Assembly (NCBI GenBank): GCA_964462125.1
Contig: CAYWXT010000013.1
Span: 1-39,557 of the forward strand
Length of the DNA stretch: 39,557 bases
Direction of reading: 5' to 3'
Source of the DNA: JAWLFY01 sp964462125
Lineage (GTDB): Bacteria > Planctomycetota > Planctomycetia > Pirellulales > Pirellulaceae
A program made the translations under genes and the position numbers. How positions within the stretch are numbered: the first letter of the stretch is position 1; each line of letters opens with the position of its first letter. Of the stretch, positions 1-8,857 are shown in pieces. Below the pieces are notes generated by a model, which saw only the letters and a program-made list of their open reading frames with translations, was not told the origin of the DNA and did not search any database.

Positions 1-1695
1 GCTGTAATACCGTGTGCTGGTCCGACGTGGGCGACGGAACTTTGGCTCCAGATGTCTCATCAAGACTTGCAACAGCGTCCACTCGAACAGGGACAGTCGA
101 TTGTCGGCGTGGATCAGCTGGCGGATCGCTTCGGAAAACGTCTCGTATTGGTTCGCGGACATCGTCGCCAAGGCCGGCAGGGTCAGATCGAGCAGCGGCA
201 GTCGGTGTTCCGCCGGCCCCTCGGAGAGTTGTTGCCAGTATGAGACCGCTTCGCGGGCTACCGTCGGTTCCAGCCGCTGGCCCACTTCGCGAAGTTGTTT
301 CTCTCGAACGGACGGGTCCGAATCGAGCAGGAGGGCGACCACGATCGACCGCGCCGAGGCCGGTTCATGCGCCGCTTCCAAGATCGCAGGGGGGAGCGAG
401 TCGAGCAGTTGCGCCGCGTGCCGGCGGTGCAGCTCGTCGGGATCTCCGACATGGTCCGCCGTCTCCCGCACCAGCTTGTCCGCCTCCGCGGCGCCGGCCG
501 CGGCCAGCGTCCCCAAGACCGCCGCGCGGAGCGCCCCGGTGGCCGGGGCTCCGCCGGTGATCTGTTGAGCGATGTCGTGTTTCTCAGACCGATCCTCCCC
601 ACGCTCGTCGCTCCGCTGGTGCGGGGGCGGCGGTTGGGATTCCGGCTCCGGGAAGCGTCCATCCCAGTCGGGAAGGATCGCCCGGATCCGCTTCGGCAAC
701 GGCGGGTGGGTGGCCATCATTCCGGTCAACCCTTCAAAGACGCCCTGGGCGAAGTACATGTGGCTGGCGACCGCGGCGTTGGGATGCTGCAGACGACTGC
801 CGTGCTTCTTGGCGCCGATCCGCATCAGCGCGCCCCCGATCCCACCGGGGTTGCGGGTGAACTGCACGGCGCTGGCGTCGGCCAAGTATTCGCGCTGGCG
901 CGATACCGCCGCTTTGATCAGGCCGCCGAACGCCGACCCCAGGGAACCGATCAGGTAGAGTGCCAACCCGACGGCAAGAATCACAAGCATCCCCTTCCCG
1001 CCGCCCCCACCTCGTCCGCGGCTACGGCCATGGCCGACGGCACCGAACCGCAGCGAGTAGAGCAACATCTTGCCGATCAGACTCAGCAGCAGGATGCCGT
1101 GCAGGGTACCGATCAGGCGGATATTGGTCCGCATGTCGCCGTTGAGCACATGACTGAACTCATGCGCGATCACGCCCTGGAGCTCCTCGCGATTGAATTG
1201 GTCACAGGCCCCGCGGGTGACACCGATCACCGCGTCGTCCGGTCCATAGCCGGCCGCGAAGGCATTGATCGCGTCGTCGTCGATCAAGTAGACCGGGGGG
1301 ACGGGGGTGCCGGAGGCGATTGCCATCTCCTCCACGACGTTCAGAAGTCGCTGTTCGGTCAGACCGGCATGGTTGGGATGGAGTTGTCGCCCCCCAACCG
1401 CCTCGGCCACATTGCGGCCTCCCCCAGAGCTCAGTTCCGTCACCTTGAACAGGGAGCCACCGACGATCACCGCGAGCGTGGCCAGTCCAGCGATCGATCC
1501 GGCGACCAGCGGATGGGGAAGCTGGAATTCGGAACGACTCGTCTCCGACTGGTTGTCGGCCACGTACTGTGTCGCCAGCGCCGTGGCCGCAAAGACGGCC
1601 ATCACGATGCCGACAGTAGCGAGCAAAAACAGGGCGACCAACACCGCCGTATTTCTGCGCGCCGTGTCCTGACGCTGAAAGAAATCGGTTGCCAT
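1..1695 (-). CDS. Membrane-bound M48 family metallopeptidase (HtpX/Ste24-like), 3' end off the window
   Basis: The minus strand reads as one open frame from an ATG at 1695 to the left edge, about 565 residues with no stop. Two N-terminal membrane segments lie near residues 16-44 and 64-85. A zinc site HEFSH is at about residues 178-182, further hydrophobic segments follow, and a downstream REYLADA supplies the usual third zinc ligand Glu. This is the M48 layout, an integral-membrane zinc endoprotease linked in other bacteria to membrane-protein quality control. A glycine/arginine-rich loop lies between hydrophobic segments after the zinc site. Past about residue 365 there is a helical, alanine-rich C-terminal extension of at least 200 residues that classical HtpX (about 290 residues) lacks. 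The gene starts 14 bases after the LemA stop, so the two are probably co-transcribed. Family assignment is firm; substrate is unknown. Confidence 0.93.
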   Translation of the reverse strand, partial: MATDFFQRQDTARRNTAVLVALFLLATVGIVMAVFAATALATQYVADNQSETSRSEFQLPHPLVAGSIAGLATLAVIVGGSLFKVTELSSGGGRNVAEAVGGRQLHPNHAGLTEQRLLNVVEEMAIASGTPVPPVYLIDDDAINAFAAGYGPDDAVIGVTRGACDQFNREELQGVIAHEFSHVLNGDMRTNIRLIGTLHGILLLSLIGKMLLYSLRFGAVGHGRSRGRGGGGGKGMLVILAVGLALYLIGSLGSAFGGLIKAAVSRQREYLADASAVQFTRNPGGIGGALMRIGAKKHGSRLQHPNAAVASHMYFAQGVFEGLTGMMATHPPLPKRIRAILPDWDGRFPEPESQPPPPHQRSDERGEDRSEKHDIAQQITGGAPATGALRAAVLGTLAAAGAAEADKLVRETADHVGDPDELHRRHAAQLLDSLPPAILEAAHEPASARSIVVALLLDSDPSVREKQLREVGQRLEPTVAREAVSYWQQLSEGPAEHRLPLLDLTLPALATMSANQYETFSEAIRQLIHADNRLSLFEWTLLQVLMRHLEPKFRRPRRTSTRYYS

Positions 1696-1709
1696 CAATG
1701 CCGCCTGCT

Positions 1710-2321
1710 TTACCCGAACGACACGCGCGGCGCCTCGGCGATCTGTTCGCTATCGAACTCCAGCAGGTCGCGGTCGTCGGAATGGCCCATCAAATTCGCG
1801 AAGATCACCGGTGGGAACGTCTGCTTGTAGGTGTTGTAGTAGGTCACCGAGTCGTTGTAGGACTGGCGGGCAAAGCTGATCTTGTTTTCGGTGGAGGTGA
1901 TCTCCTCGGTCAGCTGCGCCATGTTCTGGTTGGCCTTCAGGTCGGGATAGGATTCCGACAGGGCGAACAATCGTCCCAGGGCCCCGCTGAGGCCCTGCTC
2001 GGCACCGGACAACTTTGCCATCGCGGCATGGTTGCTGGGATCCCCCGACGCTTGTTCCAGCCCACTGACCGCCTGGTTCCGAGCCTGGATCACCGCCTCG
2101 AGCGTCTCCCGCTCGTGCGACATGTATCCCTTGACCGTCTCGACCAGGTTGGGGATCAGGTCGTGGCGCCGTTTGAGCTGGACCTCGATCTGGGAAAAGG
2201 CGTTGTCGACGCGGTTGCGAAGCGTTACCAGCCGGTTGTAGATCCGGACCCCGAACATCAGCAGGGCGAATCCGATGCCGAGAAGCACGACAACAAGAAT
2301 GATGATGGGCAGCACGGTCAC
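1710..2321 (-). CDS. lemA: LemA family protein
   Basis: This 203-residue protein has one N-terminal membrane anchor (residues about 3-24), then the LemA core: a YNRLVTLRNRVDNAFSQIEV segment, then RRHDLIPNLVETVKGY and the helical region ending near YPDLKANQN. These are hallmark LemA sequences, and the length fits the family (about 180-200). The fold is a membrane-anchored helical bundle exposed outside the cytoplasm; its biochemical role is not established. It lies directly upstream of an M48 protease, a recurring LemA neighbourhood, so the pair probably acts together at the envelope. The ATG at 2321 was chosen because it places the hydrophobic anchor at the N-terminus. A sigma-70-like promoter lies about 150 bases upstream. 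Confidence 0.96.
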   Translation of the reverse strand: MTVLPIIILVVVLLGIGFALLMFGVRIYNRLVTLRNRVDNAFSQIEVQLKRRHDLIPNLVETVKGYMSHERETLEAVIQARNQAVSGLEQASGDPSNHAAMAKLSGAEQGLSGALGRLFALSESYPDLKANQNMAQLTEEITSTENKISFARQSYNDSVTYYNTYKQTFPPVIFANLMGHSDDRDLLEFDSEQIAEAPRVSFG

Positions 2322-2474
2322 GAGGTTGGCCCTTTCTGATCATGCGAGAGGGGAGGGCAGGCAAAAAGTTGCCGGCGGGAGGAACGACGTCCGGGGCACT
2401 GAACGCCACCGGCGCGAAACGGCACCAGCATACTCCACCCGCCGGCACCGCATAACAGACTCAGCAACGATTTC

Positions 2475-2503
2475 ATTACAAGCCCTAGATAATTAACGGT
2501 CAA
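2475..2503 (-). promoter_or_regulatory. Candidate sigma-70 promoter for the lemA-M48 operon
   Basis: Read on the minus strand, TTGACC (2503-2498) is followed by a 17-base spacer and TGTAAT (2480-2475). Each hexamer matches the consensus at five of six positions with ideal spacing. It lies in the gap between the large secreted gene and lemA and points at lemA, implying a leader of roughly 140-150 bases. The surrounding bases are locally AT-rich compared with their GC-rich neighbours. This is a sequence match only. Confidence 0.45.
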
Positions 2504-2555
2504 CATCGACCCTGTAAATGACATCCGGGGGCGGGGTGTCTCGCATTGAGGCCGA

Positions 2556-5500
2556 TCACGGCTTGGCGACGACGGAATAATTCAGCACCCTCCGCCCGTC
2601 CTGTTCCGTGGCTCGCAACAGGATGGTCTTGTCGAGCAACTCCTGACCATCGGGCCAGCGAAACAGGCGGATCTGCGTTTCGCCGACATCCAGGCGGATG
2701 ATCCGGCGGTCATATTGCCGTCCTTGGCCGGGGAACAGCAGGCAGTCGTAGGCTTGCGGGGCGTCGGATTGATTGGTCATTTGCAGTCGAACTTCCAAAT
2801 CACCGTTTTCCGTCAATCGAGTCTGGACGTCCATGTCGAGTCCTTCTGGGCCGACTTGGATTTCGCGATGGACCGTGATCTCCTGGGGCGGAACCGTCTG
2901 CAGCTTGAAGTGGATCGGCAGCTCATACGTTCCCACCGAGGCGCTATTGCTCAACACGACGTCGAAGGGGTGCGCCGTTTCGCGGCCGCGGAGCAGTTCC
3001 CAGTAGGGGGTTTCCGGTTGAACTTCCCAGGCTCCCGGGGGTGCGATCTCGATTTCGCCCGTCAGGTTGTCACTGGTCGGATTGCGAAACGAGACGGACA
3101 TCCGCTGGCGATCCCCGAGCACGCTGTCGAGCTGTTTCTGCTTCAGCTGCACCGACATCCGGAATTCCAGCAGCGTGGGATCGACATCGACCAGGAATGA
3201 AGGGGTGGTGCCGATGGAGACCCGCTGGACCTCGTGGCCACCGTACGATTCACTCGGCAGTTCGACCGCCCGTCCCCACACATCGACCTGCCGGGCCGAG
3301 GGGCCGAGATAGATCAGTTCTTCGGTCGGTTCGGCCGCCCAAACCATCAGCACCGCGCGGCGGTGGTCGCTGAACACGGCATTGTGCGCCCCACTTCGGA
3401 GCTGAAGGGAGCCGGCGTGGTTGAGATTTCCGATCAGCCGAGCCGTGGTCCGCCAGGGGAGCAACATCTCGCCAGGCCGGCCGTCGGCGCGGAGCAATCC
3501 GTGCTCCCGGTCGCGGGGATCGGAGACGAAGGCCGCTTGGACGGCGTGTTTGCGGACGGCGGCCATCCGCATGACCAAATCACGAACCCGCTGATCTCTC
3601 GCGTGCATCGTTTTCGAGATCGGACTCAACAGCAGCCAAGTCCTCGGTTCGGCACGTGCTCGGTCGTCAAGCTCGTTGGTCAAGAAGGCGTCGAGTTCAT
3701 CGGCGGTCAGCTCCGGATCGCTGCTGCGAGTGACGGCATTCCAGCTGGCGTCCTCGTCCGGCGGGTGGGGTTCCAGCCAAGGCCACGCGATCGCCACTTC
3801 GATCGGTTGGCCAAATCCCTGCAACCCCTTCGCGATCTCACGGATCGATTCGTCCAACCTCGGTCGGCCCACGAAGCTGTGGTCGCGGTCGGCCCCGAGC
3901 TGCCAACGTTTGACCTTGAGCGTCAGCCGGGTCATCACCGGCTCCAGTAGCGGTTGCCACGTTTCGACGTCGCGCAACAGATCGGCAATCGAAGGGATGC
4001 GTCGGCCGCGGACATCGTAGTTCGGCAATTCGCTCTCCGGAGGCTCATCCAACATGCCGATGGTTTGGATGCCGTGGTCCTGCATTCTGCTCAGCACCGA
4101 AGCGACATGATCCGCCGCGACGTCATCATCCGGGGGGAGCCAACAGGGGAACTTGACCCAAGCGACGCCCAGATCGGCCAGCCACCGGCCGACCTCTCGC
4201 GGCTTGACCGAACGTTCCCCCGCCGAACCGGCCAAACCATTGGGAAGGGTCCAGCCGAATACGCCGTGGGTGGGTCCCGGCACCAGTTCTTCGATCATCG
4301 CCAGGGTCGTTTCCGAAACCAGGTCCTGCGGGTCCTCGTCCTCCAACGCTACGGTAACTCGGTAGAAGCCAGGCCCCAGCGGCGGCAACTGCCACTGCCG
4401 CGTGGCGTCGCTCGGTTCACCTCTCTGATGGATCGACTGGTTTCGACTTCTGCCGGATCCTGGTTGAACCGCAATGCCCGCGGCGCCGAGGGGCATCGTG
4501 TGCGAGGCCAATTCGACCCCGTCGCGATCCATCAGGCGAAATCGCAAGCTCGAGGTGACCGACGGAAGGCCCATGACCGTTGCCGTCACCCGCGGTCGCC
4601 GATCGGAGGGATAAATCCCCAGCGGTTTGTCGGTGGTGATGCTGAGCTGCGGAAACTTTTCGATCACCACATCATCCAAACCGATCGCTCCGCCGACGTC
4701 CTCCAAACCGTCCTCGGAACCTTCAACGACCAGCCGCACGGACATTCCGCTCGCCTCCGCCGGCGGGCGAATCCGGTCGACCTGCAGTTCGGTCCAGGGC
4801 GACGTCCCGGTGATCGGCCGGGTCGTGTGGCTTGCCAGTTCTTGCCCGTCGGCATCGACAAACACCAACGCCGCCCGGGCGCGGTCGTACCGCAAGCCTT
4901 CGGTCATGATCCGGCAGCGGAAACGGTACTGGTACAACCAGCTCGCCTCGACGGAACTCGACTGCGCCTTGGCCAACCCGCCGTCGAGATCGATCCGCAG
5001 ATAGCGGTCAACCAGCGAGTCACTCAAGTTCGGCGGAACCGGGACGGCCCACGATGGCCAGCGTCGCGACAGCCAACGGTGGAGCCGAATCACCCCGGCA
5101 TCGAGTTTCCGAAAATACGCTTCGGCGTCGGGGTTATGGGGGACAATCCCGATCTCGACGTACTGCGGATGTCCCGGCCCGCGATAGCGCTTCCAACCGT
5201 CTGGCCATCCATTGAAATTGCGGTCATTCTTGCGGCTGAAATCCCAGCGAAAGCGCTTCGGCTCGCCACGACTCCGCTCGATGATCACGCCGCCAGTGTC
5301 CCCGTCGCCAGTGTCCCCACCGGCAGTGTCCCCACCGGCAGTGTCCGTGTCGGCAGTGTCCCCGCCGGCGGCTTTCTCATCGGCGGCGAGCCGCTGGTTC
5401 GGCTCTTGGGCCGCACCACCGGGGGCATCGATGCTGCTGAGGGTGCTGACGGCAAGCAGCCACAGCAGCAGCACCGAGCTCAGCGGTCGCCTCCCTTGGT

Positions 5501-5585
5501 TCGCTTCTTTCCAGCAGCCAATCCCGGTGTTTGCGACCTGGGGGCGACTTCGTAAGATTCCCGGGGCGTTGAACACGGCGATCAA
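2556..5585 (-). CDS. Large secreted protein of unknown function with a possible (beta/alpha)8 glycosidase-like core
   Basis: The product has 1009 residues. A basic N-region of about 33 residues precedes a hydrophobic stretch at about 36-55 ending near an Ala-Ala, consistent with export. Residues 74-98 are a five-residue tandem repeat rich in Gly, Asp and Thr. Then comes a segment with NFNGWPDGW, beta-sandwich-like regions (about 150-330), a middle part around residues 440-700 with phrases such as GVFGWTLPNG and LGVAWVKFP that resemble glycoside-hydrolase TIM barrels, and a C-terminal beta-sandwich (about 800-900) resembling NEW3-type domains. I cannot identify catalytic acids with confidence, so activity is unproven. 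The start is a TTG at 5585 with AAGG four bases upstream; a GTG at 5576 is the alternative. It is divergent from the epimerase-like gene, with only about 20 bases between starts. Confidence 0.85.
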   Translation of the reverse strand: MIAVFNAPGILRSRPQVANTGIGCWKEANQGRRPLSSVLLLWLLAVSTLSSIDAPGGAAQEPNQRLAADEKAAGGDTADTDTAGGDTAGGDTGDGDTGGVIIERSRGEPKRFRWDFSRKNDRNFNGWPDGWKRYRGPGHPQYVEIGIVPHNPDAEAYFRKLDAGVIRLHRWLSRRWPSWAVPVPPNLSDSLVDRYLRIDLDGGLAKAQSSSVEASWLYQYRFRCRIMTEGLRYDRARAALVFVDADGQELASHTTRPITGTSPWTELQVDRIRPPAEASGMSVRLVVEGSEDGLEDVGGAIGLDDVVIEKFPQLSITTDKPLGIYPSDRRPRVTATVMGLPSVTSSLRFRLMDRDGVELASHTMPLGAAGIAVQPGSGRSRNQSIHQRGEPSDATRQWQLPPLGPGFYRVTVALEDEDPQDLVSETTLAMIEELVPGPTHGVFGWTLPNGLAGSAGERSVKPREVGRWLADLGVAWVKFPCWLPPDDDVAADHVASVLSRMQDHGIQTIGMLDEPPESELPNYDVRGRRIPSIADLLRDVETWQPLLEPVMTRLTLKVKRWQLGADRDHSFVGRPRLDESIREIAKGLQGFGQPIEVAIAWPWLEPHPPDEDASWNAVTRSSDPELTADELDAFLTNELDDRARAEPRTWLLLSPISKTMHARDQRVRDLVMRMAAVRKHAVQAAFVSDPRDREHGLLRADGRPGEMLLPWRTTARLIGNLNHAGSLQLRSGAHNAVFSDHRRAVLMVWAAEPTEELIYLGPSARQVDVWGRAVELPSESYGGHEVQRVSIGTTPSFLVDVDPTLLEFRMSVQLKQKQLDSVLGDRQRMSVSFRNPTSDNLTGEIEIAPPGAWEVQPETPYWELLRGRETAHPFDVVLSNSASVGTYELPIHFKLQTVPPQEITVHREIQVGPEGLDMDVQTRLTENGDLEVRLQMTNQSDAPQAYDCLLFPGQGRQYDRRIIRLDVGETQIRLFRWPDGQELLDKTILLRATEQDGRRVLNYSVVAKP
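5292..5366. repeat. In-frame 15-bp tandem repeat, five units
   Basis: Five consecutive 15-base units of the type ggcagtgtccccacc (5292-5306, 5307-5321, 5322-5336, 5337-5351, 5352-5366) differ at one to three bases. On the coding (minus) strand they give five-residue units such as GGDTA and GGDTG, a flexible acidic linker just after the signal region of the large secreted protein. Confidence 0.9.
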
Positions 5586-5606
5586 GACACCTTGGAAAAA
5601 CCGGTT

Positions 5607-6533
5607 GTGGCTGAACTGAACATTGCGATCCGGCTCGACGCCATCCCCGGGGAACTGCGGGGACGGGCGAACTTGTTGCGGGGGTTGTCAACGGTAGCCC
5701 GCCTGGGCGCCTCGTCGGTCGAATTGTGCGCGCGCACGACGATCCGCCCTTCTGAGTTGTCGGACACAGGCCTGAGACAACTTCGGAAAATGCTGGATGA
5801 TCTGAATCTTCGTGTCGCCGCGGTCCGATTTCAGACCCGCCGCGGCTACGACACCCTGGACCAGCTGGACCGCCGGGTGGAGGCGACAAAGCAAGCGATG
5901 CAGCTGGCCTATCGCCTGGGCAGCTCGATCGTGGTCAACCAAATCGGGCGGGTTCCTGATCCGTCCCAGGTGAAGGCGAGTCGTCCGGCGGGGGACGAAT
6001 CGGCCGGGGCGATCGCCGCACCGCCTCCCGATCCCGACTCGGATCTGGGGCGCTGGCAGACCTTGCAAACCGTGTTGGACGATCTCGGTCGCTACGGCGC
6101 CCATGTGGGAGCCGTGCTGGCGGCCGAGACCGGGACCGAGCCGGGCTCGTGGCTGGCGGAAATGTTGGACGCCAGCGATCAAGCGTTCGTTGCCGCGGCG
6201 CTGAATCCCGGCCAGCTGATCATCAATCGGCAAAGTGTCCCCGACGCCGTGGTCGCCCTGCGGGACCGGATCCAACTGGTCGCCGCCGTCGACGGCGTGA
6301 TCGACCTGGCCGCCGGACGCGGACTCTCTGTGCCGCTGGGCCAAGGAACCGCTGACTTTCCCCAAATCATTGGCTTGCTCGAAAACGTGCAATATCGCGG
6401 ACCGTATGTCCTGGGGCGGCCGTGGGGCGACGCCCGGGATCGCGGCCGCGTTTCGGCGGGAGACGCTTCGTCGGTTGACAAAGTTCTCCAGGAGCTACGG
6501 CAGGGTGTTGACTATCTGCGGGCGATGCAATGA
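5607..6533 (+). CDS. Sugar phosphate isomerase/epimerase-like TIM-barrel protein
   Basis: About 308 residues read as a xylose-isomerase-like TIM barrel (AP endonuclease 2 superfamily). It opens with a beta strand AELNIAIRLD, then repeats helix/strand units including SSVELCAR, LNLRVAAVRF, SSIVVNQIG, VGAVLAAETG and a C-terminal GPYVLGRPWGD. Such proteins isomerise or epimerise sugars or inositols with a divalent metal. The Glu in LAAETG is a plausible ligand, but the usual His-bearing strand is not obvious (VDGVIDLAAG instead), so catalysis is uncertain. The stop overlaps the start of the kinase gene in an ATGA, indicating translational coupling. The GTG at 5607 was preferred; a TTG at 5592 would add five residues. 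The start sits about 20 bases from the divergent secreted gene, so both promoters must lie within coding DNA. Confidence 0.85.
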   Translation: MAELNIAIRLDAIPGELRGRANLLRGLSTVARLGASSVELCARTTIRPSELSDTGLRQLRKMLDDLNLRVAAVRFQTRRGYDTLDQLDRRVEATKQAMQLAYRLGSSIVVNQIGRVPDPSQVKASRPAGDESAGAIAAPPPDPDSDLGRWQTLQTVLDDLGRYGAHVGAVLAAETGTEPGSWLAEMLDASDQAFVAAALNPGQLIINRQSVPDAVVALRDRIQLVAAVDGVIDLAAGRGLSVPLGQGTADFPQIIGLLENVQYRGPYVLGRPWGDARDRGRVSAGDASSVDKVLQELRQGVDYLRAMQ

Positions 6534-7408
6534 ATCGATCCGTTTTCGGGATCGGCTCGGTCGTCGTCGACCATGTGGTGGAACTTGGCCATTACCCTGA
6601 GCCGGATACCAAGAACCCGATCACCGGCCATTGGCAACAGGTCGGCGGCCCCGTCCCCGTGGCGCTTGGTACCGCCGCTTTTTATGGAACCCAGACAACC
6701 TTGATGAGCCGCTGGGGAATGGATCACGCGGGGCTGTTCATCCAGGAAACGCTTCAGCGGCGGGGCGTGAAGATCAGCGCAAGTCGATCCCAGGAAGGCT
6801 GGACGAGCGGTTTCGCCCAGGTTTGGACGGAATCCGAGACGGGGCGGCGTACGATCGTTTACACCCGGGGGCAGTTCCCGTTGCCGGACGCCGAAGAGGT
6901 GGACGATGCGGAACTGGCCGGACACCGATGGCTGCACCTCGACGGCTGGGGCGCCGCGGCTGCCATCCGGGCGGCCCAGCGAATGCGCGCCGGCGGCGGA
7001 CGTGTCGTCTTGGATGCTGGCTCCAAAAAACCGGGCATGGAGTCGCTGTTGCCCCTGGTCGATATTCTGGTCGCCTCCTCGCTGTTTCGCCGCAGTTGGT
7101 TTGGAGACGAGCAGGTTTCCGCGCGAAAGCTGAAGCAACTTGGACCTCCGGTCGTGATCGCCACCGACGGCCCCCGCGGTGCGACGGTGCTGACGGTCGA
7201 TGATTCTTTTCACCAACCCGCCTTGGTTGTCGATGCGATCGACACCAACGGTGCCGGAGACGTCTTTTGTGGCGCGATGCTCTCTCGCTTGGCACGAGGG
7301 GAGTCGGTATTGGAGGCGGTCCGTTTTGCCACCGTCGTGGCTAGTTTTGCCTGCGAAACGCGTGGGAACCAGCAACTACCGGACCGCGAAAGGTTGCCCG
7401 AGCCTTGA
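6530..7408 (+). CDS. PfkB family carbohydrate kinase
   Basis: This 292-residue protein has the ribokinase/PfkB fold. The N-terminal strand is FGIGSVVVDHVVELGHYP, a double-Gly region QVGGPVPVALGTAA sits where sugars bind, and the C-terminal signature DTNGAGDVFCGA holds the catalytic Asp and the anion-hole GAGD. Only the Asn replacing the usual Thr or Gly in DTxGAGD is slightly off. The family phosphorylates sugars or nucleosides with ATP; the substrate cannot be read from sequence. It overlaps the TIM-barrel gene by four bases, so the pair probably handles one sugar or polyol, with isomerisation and phosphorylation as consecutive steps (inference). Confidence 0.95.
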   Translation: MNRSVFGIGSVVVDHVVELGHYPEPDTKNPITGHWQQVGGPVPVALGTAAFYGTQTTLMSRWGMDHAGLFIQETLQRRGVKISASRSQEGWTSGFAQVWTESETGRRTIVYTRGQFPLPDAEEVDDAELAGHRWLHLDGWGAAAAIRAAQRMRAGGGRVVLDAGSKKPGMESLLPLVDILVASSLFRRSWFGDEQVSARKLKQLGPPVVIATDGPRGATVLTVDDSFHQPALVVDAIDTNGAGDVFCGAMLSRLARGESVLEAVRFATVVASFACETRGNQQLPDRERLPEP

Positions 7409-7498
7409 ATCGGCTCGCTGTCGCTGTGAGAGTGCCGACCGGCGGTTGATTGACTCCCCCCTCGGCGGCTCATTAGGTAGGCTCGGTCGATCAAAGTC

Positions 7499-8857
7499 AT
7501 GCAGAAAATTCAACTGAGCCCGATGGTCCGACGCCCGTTTGTTTTCAACTCGGTGAACGCGACAACTCCCGCCGAGAGCGTCGGTCCCGGTGGCCTGGAG
7601 GCGGTCTTCCCACGGCTTTGGGCCGCGGCGCTGTTGCTGTTGGTCGCCGTGAGCGATCGCCTTTGGATTCCCGTGACCGACTTCCCGCGTGTGCCGCTGG
7701 TGCCTTGGGGCGCGGCGCTGCCCGATGGATCGAGTTGGCTGGCGGCGGTCGGAATTGTATTGCCCGCCGTGGTGATTGTCGCGTCGCGAAACCCGCGGAA
7801 AGGGATGTGGTGGGTGATCGCATTCTCGCTGTTTGCCGCCTTCCTGTTGGACCAGCATCGTTTGCAGCCCTGGGCCTACCAGTCCGCGATCTACGCGCTG
7901 CTGTTTGCCGCACTGCCGTGGCACCAGGGTCGGCGCTGGCTGATCGTGACCGCAGCGAGTGTGTATCTCTACAGCGCTGCGGGGAAGTTGGACTATCAAT
8001 TCGCCCACACGATGGGCCAGGAGTTTCTTGGAGCGATCGCGGCGCCGCTCGGCGGGCTCCCCGAGAACATGTCGCAGAATGTCCGCGCCGTGATCGCGTT
8101 GTTGCTGCCGGCGGTGGAGCTGCTGATCGGTGTGGGCTGGTTGTTTCCGATCACCCGTCGGATCGCGGGCTGGGGGGCCATCGCGATGCATCTCGGGTTG
8201 ATTGGCATCTTGGGCCCCTGGGGACTCGATCACAGCCCCGGCGTTTTGGTTTGGAATGCCGCTTTGATCGCGCAAGCGTGGTTGTTGGCGGTCGGGGGAC
8301 TGAGAGGGGACGGGGCGGAGAGGGTTGGGGTGGAGACGGTGGGGGCGGAGACGGTTGGGGCGCGCGGTGACGATCCGGCTCGGCGAGCCGGACGTACTTT
8401 GGGGGCGGTGGTGGCTCGCCTCGCGGTGATCGCGGCGGTGTTGCTCCCGCTGGGCGAACGGTGGGGGTTCTGGGATCACTGGCTTTCCTGGGCGCTGTAC
8501 TCCCCCCACAACAGCCGCGTGGAGATCGAAATCCACAGCTCCGTGATCGAGCAGCTTCCGAGCTCGGCACGAAATTCGGTCGAGCCCGATCAGGACGGTG
8601 ACCACTGGCACAATTTAGCCCTTGATGAGTGGTCGCTGAGGACGCTGAGGGTCCCGGTCTACCCGCAAGCGAGATACCAACTGGCTTTGGCAGCGGCGGT
8701 CGCGGAGCAGGCGGGAATCGAACGGGAGATCCGGGCGGCAGTTCAGGGTATCTCCGATCGCCGCACCGGCCGCCGGGAGACGACACGGTGGCTCGGACGA
8801 TCCGAGCTGCAGCAGGGGCTCCGTCCGTATTGGCTGGTGCCCGAGTGGTCTGTCTGA
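7499..8857 (+). CDS. Polytopic membrane protein, HTTM/DoxX-like
   Basis: The 452-residue product has about seven or eight hydrophobic segments between residues 35 and 320 (for example AAALLLLVAVSDRL, AVGIVLPAVVIVAS, AIYALLFAALPW, VIALLLPAVELLIGVGWLF). The phrase VYLYSAAGKLDYQF resembles the conserved segment of HTTM (vitamin-K gamma-carboxylase-like) and DoxX-related proteins. No catalytic Lys-rich carboxylase site is apparent, so I infer membership only by topology and that segment. Residues about 272-286 are a short tandem repeat in a cytoplasmic or periplasmic loop. A soluble tail of about 110 residues follows the last membrane segment. The gene starts with ATG 90 bases after the kinase gene. 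Confidence 0.85.
   Translation: MQKIQLSPMVRRPFVFNSVNATTPAESVGPGGLEAVFPRLWAAALLLLVAVSDRLWIPVTDFPRVPLVPWGAALPDGSSWLAAVGIVLPAVVIVASRNPRKGMWWVIAFSLFAAFLLDQHRLQPWAYQSAIYALLFAALPWHQGRRWLIVTAASVYLYSAAGKLDYQFAHTMGQEFLGAIAAPLGGLPENMSQNVRAVIALLLPAVELLIGVGWLFPITRRIAGWGAIAMHLGLIGILGPWGLDHSPGVLVWNAALIAQAWLLAVGGLRGDGAERVGVETVGAETVGARGDDPARRAGRTLGAVVARLAVIAAVLLPLGERWGFWDHWLSWALYSPHNSRVEIEIHSSVIEQLPSSARNSVEPDQDGDHWHNLALDEWSLRTLRVPVYPQARYQLALAAAVAEQAGIEREIRAAVQGISDRRTGRRETTRWLGRSELQQGLRPYWLVPEWSV
8312..8356. repeat. In-frame 15-bp tandem repeat, three units
   Basis: Three 15-base units of the form ggggcggagacggtt (8312-8326, 8327-8341, 8342-8356) and a decayed fourth (8357-8371) encode GAERV, GVETV and GAETV in a loop of the HTTM-like protein. 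The flanking DNA is also very G-rich. Confidence 0.85.

Noticed and set aside
295..1830. Long open frame on the plus strand opposite the M48 protease
   Set aside because: It is antisense to a gene with intact HEFSH and conserved family sequence. GC-rich DNA creates such frames, and its translation has no domain.
3954..5555. Long plus-strand frame opposite the large secreted protein
   Set aside because: Its Arg/Pro/Gln-rich translation has no hydrophobic core or signal, whereas the minus-strand frame has both.
7440..7495. Sigma-70 promoter before the HTTM-like gene
   Set aside because: TTGACT is present, but the sequence 17 bases downstream (TTAGGT) is a poor -10.
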